Made by a program: the position numbers and the translations under genes. From positions 992,001 to 1,056,000 of the forward strand of contig JANATG010000013.1 of NCBI GenBank assembly GCA_029449235.1: 64,000 nucleotides of DNA. Direction: 5' to 3'. The DNA comes from Linnemannia schmuckeri. Its lineage: Eukaryota > Mortierellomycota > Mortierellomycetes > Mortierellales > Mortierellaceae. The notes under the pieces were generated by a model, which did no database searches, was not told where the DNA came from, and was given only the letters and a program-made list of their open reading frames with translations. Position 1 is the first letter of the stretch. Every line of letters starts with the position of its first letter. Shown one piece after another: positions 13,141-25,950 of this stretch.

Positions 13141-14942
13141 CCCCTTATTTGTTGTTGGTTGTTGATCGATGTGGTGTTTGGCTGTTGTTTACGCCAGTGC
13201 TGTTGGCCGTGGAAGGTGGGACGAAGAAGGGTCTGTGTGTAGGCTCAGAAGCTGGAAAAGGTAGAGTGTCGAGATATTTTTTGTTGTTGTTGTTGTTTTG
13301 TCGTTGTTATTGTCGCAGAGAGTTAAGAAGGAGTAGAGAGGGGAGGTGAGGTGAAGGAGTGGGTATGTAGATTTTCTAGAGTAGGCAAGGCAAGCAGGGG
13401 CGCGTGGTAGAGGGGTGTAGAAGGGGGTAGCCTGCTCGCTTGCTGGTCGCAAGAGGTTGAATGTATATGTGTATGTGTACGCTTGCAGTTTTTTTGTTGT
13501 TTTATTTCCGCGAAAAAAAAACGAAAAACAAAACCCCCCAGCAGGGAACGTGCACCCTCTTTATATTGCTGCTGCCTTTCGCCCCCAACCTCCCTAGTTT
13601 TCTCTTCACTTTTTTACCACCTCCACTCTCTACCATCCACCACACATCTCTCTTTTCAAGTGAAAAAGGATACCATGCATGAACAAAAAATAGAGGTAAG
13701 TAGAGCGGGGAAACCGTGAAACGCAGGGGAAAGTAGTAAGGATGGTTTGACTGACCATATTATACAATAGTCGACAAGCGAAGGGAGCAAAAAAATAGGG
13801 AGGAAAGTTCCACAAGCGAAACGAGAATACCACTTGCCATTGACGTATGGCCATCTCGCATTTGCGTTGTTCTCTTCTTTGATCTTGCCGCTTTCAGCTT
13901 CAGCTTTTTTTCTTGCTCAGCTTGCCGAAATCAGACAGTTTTTACAGCGAAAGAAGAGCCTTGAGGACGATGACAACAAGACAGACAAGCAAGCAATACA
14001 TGCATTTGGGTAAATAGCGGAACCAATCAAGTAGCTAACAGACCACCCCCCCCCCCCCCCATCTACGTCAACAAAATACAAGGAGGAAGATGCTGTGGTC
14101 CAAGCCAACCCTTGATGACACCTTCCATCTACTCTGTGGTAAGTTGGTAACACAGGCATTCATCTCCACATCTCACTTGTGCAATTTTTTTTTACCGCTA
14201 TTCCTTTTTTCTTTCCCTCAAATTCCCATCCAATCGACTTTTTTGGGAGAAGGGGGGGGGTTTTCTGTATTGCTTTTCTTCAATTCTGGAGATGTGGATT
14301 ATCTTGTCCGCGTGCAAAAAAGTAATCTTAAAGGACCATTTTTCTGGTGGTAAGTATTCTTTGTTGGTCGTCTGGTAACATGTGCACTGCCTGTTTCGGG
14401 AGATGATGGGAACAAAAAAAATCTACAGCTCGATCTCCAGTCGAGGTCGAGAGGGCCGCGGCGAAAAAGAAGGGAATGGGAATGAATGGTATGAAAAGGC
14501 GAAAGAAAAAAAGGCGATTGATCGATCGATGGTGGCCTTGGCTTAATGAAACTCTAGAAAAAAATGATAATGATCATGTGTCGGTGAAGAGTGAGAGAAG
14601 AAGGAGGAGGTGAGGAATGAGTCACTTCTTGTGCTGTAGACTAATGGTGCTTGCACTGTTGACCAATGGTGTAAACACGAAGTGAGATTTGAGTTGATGG
14701 CGAGGAAAGGCAAATGCAAAGTTAAGGAGGTAAAGGCAGGGTTTCGCATGTTCATGCAAAAAGTCTTCGGCTTTTCTTTACTTTTTTGGTTCACAGCGAA
14801 CGGGAAGGCTAAGAAGGGATTAACTTCATCTTGCTACGACGATCAATCCTCCTTTGACGCGTTTCGACAAACAGGAGGCGCGTCGATATTATTAGGATAA
14901 ATAAAACGAAGAACGAAAGGAAATGAACAAGAAAGAGAAGAT
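13141..14942. other. Gene-free stretch
   Basis: About 400 bp at the left is the leader and promoter of the 954-aa gene. The rest holds a run of 15 C at 14046-14060 and only short, compositionally biased ORFs. I could not support a gene. Confidence 0.5.
13558..13565 (-). promoter_or_regulatory. TATA box for the 954-aa gene
   Basis: The minus strand reads TATAAAGA here, about 420 bp before the ATG at 13140. A long pyrimidine-rich leader free of other features lies between. Confidence 0.5.
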
Positions 14943-15779
14943 CTACGGGAAACTGAGCAATAACAGCTTGATCTCCAAATCCCACTCTGGTCTCCACCTC
15001 TCATTCTTTATAGGCTCAGCTCCGGGTGCCAGAAACGCCGCCTCAGCCACAATTTGATCCCTGACAATCTCCAGGATCTCATTCAGATTCCCATGCATCG
15101 CCGCCTGATACACCTCCAGTTTCGGGTGCGTCATCACAACCTTGGACAGCGCGGGTCCCAAAAAGTTGGCGTACACATCTGCCTCATCCGCACTCCCACC
15201 TCCATCCTCACTGACTCCTCCTCCAACAATGCCACTACTGCCGCCAATCTTGGTCTCGAGCTGATCGGTCAACTTGCGCTCAATCCTTGTCTTTATCATC
15301 GGCATAAAATGACAGATACTCGGCGGGTTCCCACAGATATAATCCATCGCATGACAATCGGCCATCGTCCAATTCACTCCCAGACTCGGTTGATTCACCC
15401 GATGAGGCTCATTGCAATCTCCCTTGAACTTGGGTTCATCCTCAAATATAGTATCAAATACCATCCGGAACAAAGAAACATCCCAGCTGCGTTGGGCTTT
15501 TATCACGGCCTCTTGGAGGTGTAGGATTGCATTTGTGGCTTCCGTGGAGGAGTAGGCTGTGGTGGGCACGCCATGGAAGAGGGATTGGTCGATTTTTGTG
15601 GAGAGAGTCGAGAAATATTGGGAGGAGAGGAGTCGGTACTTGTCGGCGAAGGCGTGTGAGACGTTTAGTTGACATTGACGTTCGCAGGCCTCTGTGGGCT
15701 GAATGGTTGTGGATATGAGGGCGAGGAGGAGGGCGGTGGCGATTGTGTTCCATATCCTGGTTCTTGATAAGACCTTCAT
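14943..15779 (-). CDS. Secreted protein of unknown function, 278 aa
   Basis: Single exon. Residues 1-31 look like a secretory signal (basic start, hydrophobic LLLALI core, cleavage near TEA-C). The mature part has six cysteines, two of them in the opening CERQC, which fits three disulfides, and two N-glycosylation sequons (NVS, NWT). The Cys-rich middle contains CHAMDYICG and ICHF. A Gly/Ser/Asp-rich loop near residues 185-200 is probably disordered, and the tail is predicted helical. No enzyme motif was recognised. It could be a cell-wall or extracellular protein specific to this lineage. Confidence 0.75.
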   Translation of the reverse strand: MKVLSRTRIWNTIATALLLALISTTIQPTEACERQCQLNVSHAFADKYRLLSSQYFSTLSTKIDQSLFHGVPTTAYSSTEATNAILHLQEAVIKAQRSWDVSLFRMVFDTIFEDEPKFKGDCNEPHRVNQPSLGVNWTMADCHAMDYICGNPPSICHFMPMIKTRIERKLTDQLETKIGGSSGIVGGGVSEDGGGSADEADVYANFLGPALSKVVMTHPKLEVYQAAMHGNLNEILEIVRDQIVAEAAFLAPGAEPIKNERWRPEWDLEIKLLLLSFP

Positions 15780-16673
15780 CTCTGTACTATATCGTTTAGT
15801 TGGATCGAGTTATGCTGAGAGTGATGCTTTTCGGGTGGAGAAAAAATTGGTGGCGGTTTTTTTTTCTTTTTCTTTTCTGGGACATAAAAAAAAGGTGAAT
15901 AGAAGTGAGTGTTTTTATCTTTGCCTTTTCAGGGCTGTTTGGAATCTGTTGTTGATGGTCAAGGGAAAGGAACAACAGTCGATTGTCGAAAAAAAAGCCA
16001 TTCTCGAGCAAGTAGTGCAAGTTGCGGCTGCTACGTTGGTTGGATCCCATAGCCTCCAACAAAAAAAAAATGACGCAGTTGCATGGGACATGGAGACAAC
16101 TCATTTAGAGCGAGAATGAGGAGTGAATAAGTACGCACTGGGATCAGGCTGATGGGTGTTGTAATGAGTGACTCACCTAGAGAAGGCGTGTAGGAGTTGG
16201 TGTGGGTGTTGTTGTTGTGAAGAAGGCGGAGGTGTCTGTAAAGGTAAAGATACAAGAAGAAGGGCGTAAGAGAAGAGTGAGAAAGGGCGTTGAAGGAAAG
16301 GGTGAGCAAAAAACGAAGGAAAAAGAGCAGCTGAAAAAATAAGCGTTTACATGAAACGAGTGGCTGCCATGTTTTTATCCAGCGAATTGTGCATAGCCAG
16401 GGTCCTCAGAGTCTTCGTCGTTTCGCATGAAATAGACACTTACTGCAATACAAACATACACGGTTTTTATACCGAGCCTGGAAAAAAAAAACCACAAGCC
16501 ATCATCGCAATTTTTCCTGACCCAGTCTCACAAAGCATAGAAAAACGACTATAATTGAGAAACCTCAGCTATTTACATCAAAACCTATTCTTCGTATGTC
16601 CTCCATTGTATTCTGTACAGATTATTGTTGATTGGAAAAGAAAGAAATGCTAATTGAAGGCAACACTTTCATC
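15780..16673. other. Gene-free stretch
   Basis: Upstream region of the secreted 278-aa gene and downstream region of the TspO-like gene. Short A and T runs only; no supported gene. Confidence 0.45.
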
Positions 16674-18277
16674 TTATCCCAAGAGAGGGGCAGTCTCGGC
16701 TGTTTGACGACCAACAAGACGGAAGACAAAGGGCTTCAAGGTGTAGGCTGCAACAGCAATGCCCAATCCAAGGGCCGTCCAGTGAATCGCGTCCTGCTCT
16801 TGCTGATCGAACACTCCAAACAAGTACCATGCCAACACAAGAGCACCAGCTATCATGTCGATGAAGAGGAGAAAAACAAGAAAACTCATTAGTTTCTCTG
16901 ATTGCCTCGACATAGTCATATCTTTGCCATAAGTAACAATCAGGGGGAAAAAAGAGAGAGTCCAGTTGTGCTTACCGACATCGCCCTGCTTGTATTCGAT
17001 GTATCCAATGACGGTCGAGGCGATAAAGGCCAATCCTGCGATGGAAAGAACCACCTGGAAGGTCGAAGGGCCATCATCGCGGATAGGAGAGATGAGCGCA
17101 AAGAGATTGATGATCAAGAGGACAAAGATCCAGGCGTGGTAGAGAGAGAAGGGCAGGTGCAAAAAGATGACCTCCAACAATGTTTCGGCATTATCCTGAT
17201 CCTTAAGGCGATAGTAGATAAAAGAGACTGCCCCAGTGGCGAAAAACAACGCAAACAGCGCCAAGAATGTATGCCCAGAGCTCTAGAAGGCGCCAAAAGT
17301 AGAGAGCGGTTTTAGAATCAAGGGTTGTTTTGATTGTCTTCGCGCTGTTGGGTCATAGAGAGCGTTCACGTTAGGTAAGCAGGACGCGGGAAAGTTGAAA
17401 AAGAGGAAATGGAAGAAGGGCATTCCACTCCTTTTTTTTTCACCGCTGGGGATTGTATTTTTCGTTTCCGTTTGTCCGTGAAGGATGCAACCCACATTAC
17501 AACTCGCCTAGTTTTTCTCCCAAGCGGAATGTCATTGTTGACAAACCAAAGAAGCCAGTATTTTTATGAACTGTTCCCAAAGAAAAAAGTGAAGAGGTCT
17601 TCCCCTCATCCAAATCTCTGTTTGTCATCTCTCGTCCTTCTCCTCATACCCTTTCCTTTCTTCGTTTTGTCCGCCTGACTTCCAGTCTGGCTATCCTCAC
17701 GTCTGTCCCAGTTTTCCACCTCCTCGCTTTCACTTGATAGGCGACGCAGTTGGACACCCACAACCCAATCAAGCACAACAAGCTCGAAGGCGCCCTGTCT
17801 GTCTGTTTCTTAGCTGTCCATCATCATGACGTGTTGAAAAAATATCAGAAAAAGTCGCGAAATGACGCACTCAACTACTGCTCAATCCATACTCACGAGT
17901 ACTTTTCGCAGCCCTCCGAAGAGTAAAAAGTAAAAATACAAAGACGACAAAAAAGAGGAAAAAAAATAAGAACTTACCCAAAGAGCAAGCCAAAGGGCAT
18001 TAAAGACCGAGGCCATTACGAAATGCCACCCAACAGCCTGATGGATCTTGTCTGTGAACCACTGGTAGACGACCATGCCTCCAAGAAGGAAATGGATCAA
18101 TGTCCAGATGTAGAAGGTGAACGAAGCTGGAGTGATGTACGACTTGTGTTTGGAATCGTAGGGTGAGTCTTGGTTCTGGTCGCCACCAAATGTTGAGTAG
18201 AGGTTTCCAGAGAGCAGAGTCACGTAGACGAGGATGTTGGCCACCTTGGCGGGCCAGTGACTGAATTCGATCGCCAT
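16674..18277 (-). CDS. TspO/MBR-like multi-pass membrane protein, 260 aa
   Basis: Exons 18277-17978, 17282-16976 and 16849-16674 (783 nt). The first intron, 695 nt, is long for this genome. The N-terminal third has the pattern of TspO/tryptophan-rich sensory proteins: a membrane segment ending NLYS, then ITPASFTFYIWTLIHFLL, then WHFVMASVFNALWLALW. It continues into about five more hydrophobic segments, with the polar landmarks YRLKDQDN, IGYIEYKQGD and DAIHWTAL, giving about eight helices in all, more than the five of a plain TspO. The C-terminus ends TAPLLG, resembling a dileucine-type sorting tail. TspO family members bind porphyrins or sterols; whether this protein does is unknown. Family assignment is moderate, the gene model strong. 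Confidence 0.75.
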
Positions 18278-18728
18278 GTCTTTCGTTTATTGTGGTGATG
18301 CTGTTGGTGGTGTTTGATGGTTGGAAGGGAAGGGAAGGCAAGCGTGTGCGTGTGAGAGAGAGGAAGAGAGAAAGAGAGTAAAGAGGGGAAAAGGGAGCGC
18401 TAAAGAGAATGAAGAGGAACGGGAAAAAAAAGAGGAAGTATGTGGGCTGAAAGACTGAAAGAGGGGGACGGTTTCCCTCCGCATCATTTGATTTTCAAGT
18501 CTTGCACGCTGGTCAATGTCTCCGCGTCACAGATATGCAGCCAACCGCCAAACTACAGATAATCAGCAGTATCTCAAGGGTACATTAGATTACGCTAGTT
18601 CATGTAGCATCACATTAGCTTGTATTATCGAAACGAGAATGATTGCCTGCCAGGCGAAGCAAAGTGACGCGAAAAGAAAAGAAAAGAAAAAAAAAAAAGA
18701 AAAACGCGGCTACAGTAGCAAGAATTTT
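18278..18728. other. Spacer between TspO-like and BRCT genes
   Basis: Both flanking genes point left, so this is promoter and leader of the TspO-like gene plus the 3' end of the BRCT gene. It contains an A-rich patch near 18677-18702. No gene seen. Confidence 0.5.
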
Positions 18729-21700
18729 CTAATAGTGAACGCGATACGGTTCTTCATCCACATAGGCTCCGGCCTGCTCACAGGCAAGCATGTACGACTT
18801 TGTCAGGATCGACGCACGTCGAGCTCGTGCAATCACCATCTTGGCCGTCTTGGGCGGGTTGTCTCCGTTCGTGAGCAAATGCGTGCATTTCTTGCCCCAC
18901 TCCTCCGACTTTGCCGTCACATCCTCCAAAACAATCCCACCCAGGGCTCGAATCGTTTTCTTGCACGCATCACGATGTTCGGCACCGATTCCTGAAAGAA
19001 GAAAGTACTTGACTGGGCGAAGCTGTGTTCCTGGGTCCGGATCTAATTTATATTCACAAGACAGTTGAAGAGCATATTGTGTCAGATACATAAACAACAC
19101 TTAGCAGCCTTATGTATGTGTGAACTGTGAGAAAAAAACCACCTACCGTTTCTCTCGCTGATGGGTTGGTCGGTTGGGTGAGCGAAAAGGGAATCTGTGT
19201 TCTTGTACCCCAAGAGCTCCATAAGCTTCCTTTTCCTCTCTCTTTCATCCGTATCAACCCAGTGCACAACATCCTTGGACTCTCTCGCCTCCTCGTCCTG
19301 CGACGCTCTGTAGTAATCGTCCTCCGTTGGGACATCCACTCCAGAGCCCTTGGACGCATCTGTACTTGAGGCTTGAGAATCCTCCGATGGACCCATTGCT
19401 CTCCGCCGTTTTCGAGAGAGTTGATCTCGTGGCATAGACGTGTATGCCGCTGGCTGCCACACTGCTGAAACTTCCGGATGCTCATGAACATCCCGCTCCA
19501 TAGCCTCCGGCATGGAAATGTCTTGATCATAAATATCTGGAACCGGACCTGATACACTTAAATGCAAATTTGGGGATGCCGGCGTCATCGGCTCTGACTT
19601 GAACTTGACACTCAATTTGCCGGCCGCCGTTCCTTGAAAAGTCTGACTGGCATCTTGTTGGTTGGAGGAGGTACTCCATCGAGGTTTTACTGATGTGGCT
19701 CGCGCCTTGCCCATGCTCGATTTCCCGCCTGCTGGTATCCTCGGAGTCGAACTCGATCCTTGCCGCGTAATAGGAGTTGGCTGCGTTTGCTGACTGCGTT
19801 TTACTGGCGGTGCCGAGGGTGGAGGCATAATTTGGGATGTGAAAGACTGCCGCAAGTCCTTGTAAACCATGGTTTCTGTTCCGTACACTTCTGGATGTTC
19901 CTGCTCTGGTGGGCGCAGTCCAGTTTCGTCCGCTTTGTATATCCAGCTGGGTGCGATGACACACACTCCAGCATTGTTGGCAGCCCGAACATCCCGTACC
20001 ACCGTCGAAGAGATCTTGCCATGATGAACGAGATGGGTCACGCTAGAGTTACTGGAGTTGTAGGAGTTGCAGACCCGAGCGCCTAACTTCTTGGCCAAAG
20101 TCCTCATCTCATCCAGATTGCCCACCACGCGGTTGGGTATGCAGATAGTAAGGCCGTCGAGGGGTGTCGAAGAGGGTATCCCAGACTGTGTTGGCACCAC
20201 TGACGTATCATGCAGGGAGGCATCATCGTAGTCACCAGATCCTTGAGACACCGATTGACGCGCCGGCACCAGTAAGAAGTCGTCAAATGGCAAGCAGACA
20301 CCCTACAACCATTTGAAGCTCGTCAGTCATTGGTGCTGTAGATATCTTTTGACGCATAATAACAACTTCTCATTGTGACCGAGCGTATGCTACAGATATG
20401 CAAAAAGATGTATTACCTCTTCGATGCATCGCTGCAGCCAGTTCATCCTAACAACGGAGAGCCGGTTTCTTGCCATATGCTCGAACTTAGGTCCCGAGGG
20501 TCTGTCAGTGATTAAGAGATTGGTGACGCCTTTCTCGAGATCTTTGTGAAAGTGACCTCCCAGTTGTTTGACTGCTCGTTCGACATGTGTATGCTCCGTT
20601 ATATCCAGTCCGCTGGTGGAGATGTAGAGTTCCTCAAAGCCTAGTAGAAAGTCGAGGTCCATGATTAGCAAATATATCAACAGAGCAGAGGATCAACAAC
20701 GACCGCGCAAGGTAACCATCGTTACCTTCAATTGGGAAGGCCTTCATTGGAGCAAAGAGAAAATGATCCATGCAGCCCACAATCTTTTCGTCCGCCACTG
20801 ATCTCTCAAACCAACAGCTTGTCACCACCACACCTGGGAATCCTTGAGTGTCTTCCAGTTTTCTATTTGAAAATAAGTAACAAAAGATAATGGGGTTATT
20901 CTTGCAGCTTTAAACAGGGTGGAGGGAGTGAACGCCTGACGTTTGTGCTGGAGAAGCCGTTACACTTACGTCCTCATAGGGACCACTGTTCTGATCTTGT
21001 TCTTCGCAACAAGGGGCGGGTCATCGTCAAAATACGTTCCGCCGCAGGCCCCAGTTTCTTTACGAACAAACTCTTCTAGCTTCGTGCTGCAGCCTCGAGT
21101 AGTAATGTAGAGTCCAGCAAATATGTTGAGCACTGGCTCTTCCTTGATCTTCTCATCCTCGTCGCTTTCTTCCAGATTAAGGTCGCCTGCCCTTGTTGTC
21201 AGAGAGAGATCCTGGGTGACTTGAAAGGGAGTTGACGCCACCATCGAGAGATCGCCCAAAGCTTGAGTCAGAAGTCCCGAGTGGGTTCTTTCCCGAAGAC
21301 TTCGCCTGGTTTGTACAGGTGATGTCGATGACGGTGAGGTAGTACTGGTAGTCTTGTCGGAGGGTGTAGATGGCGGGCTGTCTGTGTTGGGGGATCTCAT
21401 ATCGTTGGGTCCATAAGCTGTGGAGGGCTTGGAGAGAGATTTGGAACGAAGGGTTGCTGCGCTGGTGACCGTCCGATTTTTATCCTTAGGCGTGACTGCA
21501 GCGTCCAAAGTCCAGGTAGTGACGCCCTCCATCCGTACTGGTTGTGGTTGCCCGTTCTCTGTACGCGTGGGGAAGGGAACAATGTGGTCAGATTCTGGGG
21601 CAAGCTTACCCTCCCGGTTCGACTGACGGAGCCAATGTTGGTGAACAATATATGGTAGCTCCTCATCCGCATTAAGTAAGGCCAACGTGCTAACAATAAC

Positions 21701-23337
21701 AGTGCGTAGGGCGCATGAAAATATGTATGTTTAGAGAAGTGGCTCACCATATAAAGGTAGCATTATCACATCTGCCTCGAAAACGCATGCATACCTTGTC
21801 TCCAACTTGTTTGAGGGAACCACAATATGGGTCACTTCGCGTTGGTCGTACTCTGGGATATGGATTCCTCCGGCCAGCCGAATGAGCTTCTTGTACTGAG
21901 CCACCTGTTCTGATGAGAAGGATGGACACAGAAAGATCTGACATGCCTCCATGTACATGTTGCTTGGAGGAGCAAAAGTTACAGGGTCCAGCGTCATCTC
22001 GTCCACTGCAGCCAAGCTCCGCTTTCCTGCTTCGCTGCCGCCCCTTGGTGGTACTTTGGTCTCTATCATTGTCAAGGTCATCAACAACGTTAGTTACTTG
22101 TATACAAACTTCTGATAACCACAAAGCAGGCTTCACGCTGAATGAGAATCGCTCACCTTCTGTCGGAGGAGGATACAGAGTTTCGTCCGCGCGTTCTATC
22201 GGCAACAAACAATAGTAAACGCAATCATCATGTCAATAAGCTGCTTCACCGCAAAAAAATAGCAGTGGTTTCGGGCACGCGTTTCTTTGTAGCTGCACAC
22301 ACATCCTGGATCTTTACCGAGCTTCTTGATGGTGTCCTTGAACCAGTTAATCGTGACACATTTGATGCCACCCCAAGAGACGGCCGACCTGTACTTGTTT
22401 CCTGAACCAAAGTCACAGATCAGATGGGTCGTTTGATTCTTCAAGAGATCCGCTGTGTATCGTCCTCCGTACTGCACCACGTCTTTCTCAATGATGTTCC
22501 GCACGTCTACAAATGTAAATAAATGCGTTTGCCTTTGGTCAGTTGTTTGCCCTGCAATAACAAGTTTTGTACTCTGTTCAGTCAGCCAGTCAATCGCCAG
22601 TTCCGAAATGTTACCATGATTGAGCCCTGTAATACACACTGAACATCCTTGGAACGGTCCTAATCGGCATTCGTCAAAGACCTATGGCAGTAGAAGGACG
22701 AAGCTGTTTATTAGACTGCATTTCAGATAGCAGGTTCAGATAGCACCATATTCACGGCCGCATTCTCAAGACTTGTCCTCACCTTTTTGGCGTCGACTGG
22801 ATATCCTGATCTCCATAATGACTCCACTTGATCCAGCCACTCAGGCTTCACTACAGGAATGTCCAGGTCATATGCGATCTAATACACATATATGCATTCT
22901 CAGTTAGCACCAGGCCTTAGACCCATTTCTTATTTAATGCCCAAGCGAAGCTCCCAGTGTCCCTTGTACCTTATATTTGGGTGATCCTGTCTTCGTAGCA
23001 ATTAGCACTGTAGTATCGTTGGACATTGAAACGATCAGTGTGCCTCCCAGTTCTGCGACTCTCTTCCCGGCCGCGTCCTAAAGAGAGATATGGCGAAGCA
23101 TGCATGTAAAGATGTGTGAACATTTTCGGTGCTGCGATAAATTTATTTTTGCGTAGAGGTTAATAAACAGAAAAATAACAATGCAAAGTATTCCATGCAA
23201 GTTACCCTCTCGTCCTTAGTATAGCCTGTGCAGGCAACGATCCAATCCTGCAGTGGTTTTGGCCGCTCGTTTTGGCTAGCAGTGAGCTGCAATGCGGCTT
23301 TTGCCGCGGGTGCAGGTCGGCGAGGTTGTCGGAACAT
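18729..23337 (-). CDS. TopBP1/Dpb11/Rad4-like multi-BRCT protein, 1149 aa, 12 exons
   Basis: Scaffold for replication initiation and DNA-damage checkpoint signalling in the nucleus, binding phosphorylated partners through BRCT domains. Exons: 23337-23206, 23077-22970, 22878-22783, 22681-22615, 22506-22318, 22195-22157, 22062-21795, 21689-20970, 20862-20726, 20640-20417, 20302-19147 and 19042-18729 (3450 nt), GT-AG, in phase. BRCT-like units, by GG turn and hydrophobic strands, lie near residues 30-112 (KPEWLDQV), 120-205 (YGGRYTADL, NWFKDTI), 235-325 (LIRLAGGIHIPE), 490-580 (GACGGTYF, SCWFERS), 590-670 (QLGGHFHKDL, MNWLQRC), 700-790 (APSWIYK) and 1055-1149 (RALGGIVLED). A tandem N-terminal pair followed by further BRCTs resembles TopBP1 more than four-BRCT yeast Dpb11. 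The segment near 800-1040 is basic and Ser-rich, probably carrying the nuclear localisation signal (SRKRRRAM). Confidence 0.88.
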
Positions 23338-25950
23338 GTGAGTTGTTATAATGTGTGCGTTGTGTGATGTGTCTGGTGTGTGCGTGGGCTAAGCGTTAAG
23401 TTGTTTTCCGAAGAGAAGAAGTGATGTTGTCGTGGTTGTTTGTGCCTGTCTGTCTGTCTGTCGAGTGTTATTCCCTCGGCGGGTATGAGTGTCTGCCTGT
23501 CTGTGGTGAGGGCAAAACGAGTGATGAAGGAGGGAGGGATGTGTCGACAGAAGAGCGCTGAATAATATTAGGTGCCTGGGAGGAGTGAGAAAGTAGTGAA
23601 CAAACAAAACAACAATTTCAGACTTGCTACCAACTCAGGCTTAATGAGCTGAAGCGCGCGGAAGTCCCTGTGACTGCAGTTTTGTTTACCTTTTGCCTCG
23701 CTTGGACAGAACAAAACGCGTTACTTTCTGTTGTCTCCTTTTTCTCGCCGACCCTCTGCATGCACTGATTGCACTACAGTTCCTCTATCGCCTAGATACG
23801 TGAACATGTACACCGTGTACATGCATTTCATTGTACATGTCTATTTTGTTTTTTTGAAAGTATCGCTGTACTGTGGTAGCAGTTCCATGTGTAAATAACT
23901 CAAATGGACTAGATCGCCTGTATTCATCTAGGAACGTCTCCTAGGGAAGACAAGAACAATCCATCACCAACTGAACCATCGATCGTCAGGATAACCATTT
24001 ACAGCACATTTCACGCTAGTCTTCCGAAGAACTTTGAATTCTTTCCCACCTCCACTTTTTGTTCCACTCACCAGCCAACTTTATCAATCATTTTCTCCAC
24101 AGTCGATTCTATTTCCCCAGCTAACCCTAAGGACAGAAAAGGGAACATGTTCAATGGCCGGGGTAGAGATCAGTGGTGGAGAAGATGATTAAGATGCAAA
24201 CTAAATAGTCAAAAAGGTGGAGGCGGCATAGGATAGGAAAGTCTCATTACGGATTCACTTTTGTAATAAAAAACGCGGGGGACAAAGTCAAGACAAGACA
24301 AGATCGGCGCTTGTTCCTGCGTGCCAATTGAAATATTGTACTCTCTCGGATGCCTGCCAGCTCCGATAATGTTTGTTCAAGCGCGATTGCAGTGGAAGGC
24401 GATGGTGGTTGTGTGTGGGGTGCTAAGTGAGCCGCGGGGTACGATAAACATGTTCTAACCGGAACAAGGGGAGACAGTTGGCATTATGTCCCCATTCGTA
24501 GAAAAAAAACTTTGTTCATTGGGCCGTAATAGAAACTCGCAGTGAGGTGGGGAAGAAGAGAAGGACCAGACGAGATGAAGATAGAAGGGAGACCGAAATA
24601 AAAAAGAGGTGTGGTAATGCGGGGTAAAGTACCGAGAGGTGTACCCACTCTCTCAGTCCCTCTGAGCGTTAATTCGATGCGCTTGTTGAAGGTTTACGTT
24701 ATGAACAAAAATGGGTTCGGACGAAAAAGAATCAAACAAAGAGGTGAGCCTTGACCCCGCCCCTGTGAAAGGAAAGGACACGAGGTAAAGGCACTGGAGA
24801 AGAGGAAAAGGTGGGGTAGTGGATGTAATCAACTCGACAAAAGAATAGGAGAGAAAAAGGTCAATTGGGATGTGCTGCTAGAAATGTTGTTTTTCTCTCC
24901 TTCGCACACGGAGCACAGGGCGCTACTATCGATTGACATGTTGATCTTGATGGAAGGTCGTGTCAGACCGATAGAGAAAATGACGAAGTAAAAAAAAGTG
25001 GATTCAGATTTGCAAGTGGGTGGGCGTAGCCCCGAACGACACCTTTTCAACGTCCACTAGGTAACCTCGTCCGTTTTATCAAGCCAACTATGCGATGGTG
25101 GTCAATGTTCGAGTAGTAATAATATGTGACCCCTCTTATACTGAACATACCAATTGCCTGTAAGTAGCCCCTAAGCAATGGCTAAAGGGCAAAGAAGCTA
25201 TGGTGAGTAATGACATCGTTCAGGGCGTTAGAAATTTTTTCGATGAATGAAAGAAAAGAAGCAGCGGACCAGGAAACAATCGAGACGTCGATATAGCTCA
25301 TGCACCCAGTTTTACTACGGGGAGTTTTTTTTCTTCGTTCGTTCTTTCTTGTGTGTTCTGTTGGAGTATATTGAATGTGTACAGAGTGCAGCTGTGGCAG
25401 GATATGCCCGTTCCTACGATCGATAAAAAAATATGTCGGAGGTCATTGTTATCCACGGCTGTCTATCTCCAATTGCGGAGAAAGGGGAATGGAAAGGGGG
25501 AGGGAAGGGAACATAACACGTACAGCAGAGTAAGTGAGCAAAGGAAAAAAAGAGAAGGGGAGCATTCACGATGATAACACTAATTGGCGGTGACCCACAA
25601 TTGTTTGTCTTCCTTTCCCTTGCTCTTCTCACAATTCAATTCAATCGAGAATAATAACAATAATGCCTTCGTTCCCTTTACTTCGATTCGCTAACAGGCT
25701 CCGAGCCAGAAGTACTACCCTCCCTGTCCTTGCTGTCCTCCAGGGCGTGATGTCGTCAACAGCAACTTCGACAAATGGGCGATCAACTTTTTGTCATTCA
25801 ACCACTATAAAAGGGCCGCAATCCTGTCTCTCATTCTTTTCTCATCGCCCTTCACTCCTTCCACTCCCTTGCGGCTCCTCCACACAACGTTCCTACTCTT
25901 CCACTCCCCTTCCATTACCCATTTCCACTCCTCCATCCACAAAAAGAACA
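23338..25950. other. Intergenic region, about 2.6 kb
   Basis: Divergent space between the BRCT gene and guanine deaminase. It has a short CTGT repeat near 23448-23461 and purine-rich patches (24540-24640, 25480-25570). The right end is the deaminase promoter and leader. No convincing ORF with splice support. Confidence 0.5.
25806..25813 (+). promoter_or_regulatory. TATA box of guanine deaminase
   Basis: TATAAAAG lies 138 bp before the ATG at 25951 and is followed by a pyrimidine-rich leader. It argues against an in-frame upstream start near 25663. Confidence 0.7.

Noticed and set aside
12034..13165. Plus-strand ORFs of 245-323 codons rich in Leu, Val, Ser and Pro
   Set aside because: Antisense of exon 1 of the 954-aa gene; the composition comes from trinucleotide repeats read in the opposite direction.
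25663..25950. In-frame upstream ATG extending guanine deaminase by about 96 residues
   Set aside because: A good TATA box (25806-25813) lies downstream of that ATG, and the added sequence is leader-like and Ser/Pro-rich. The ATG at 25951 gives the normal family length.
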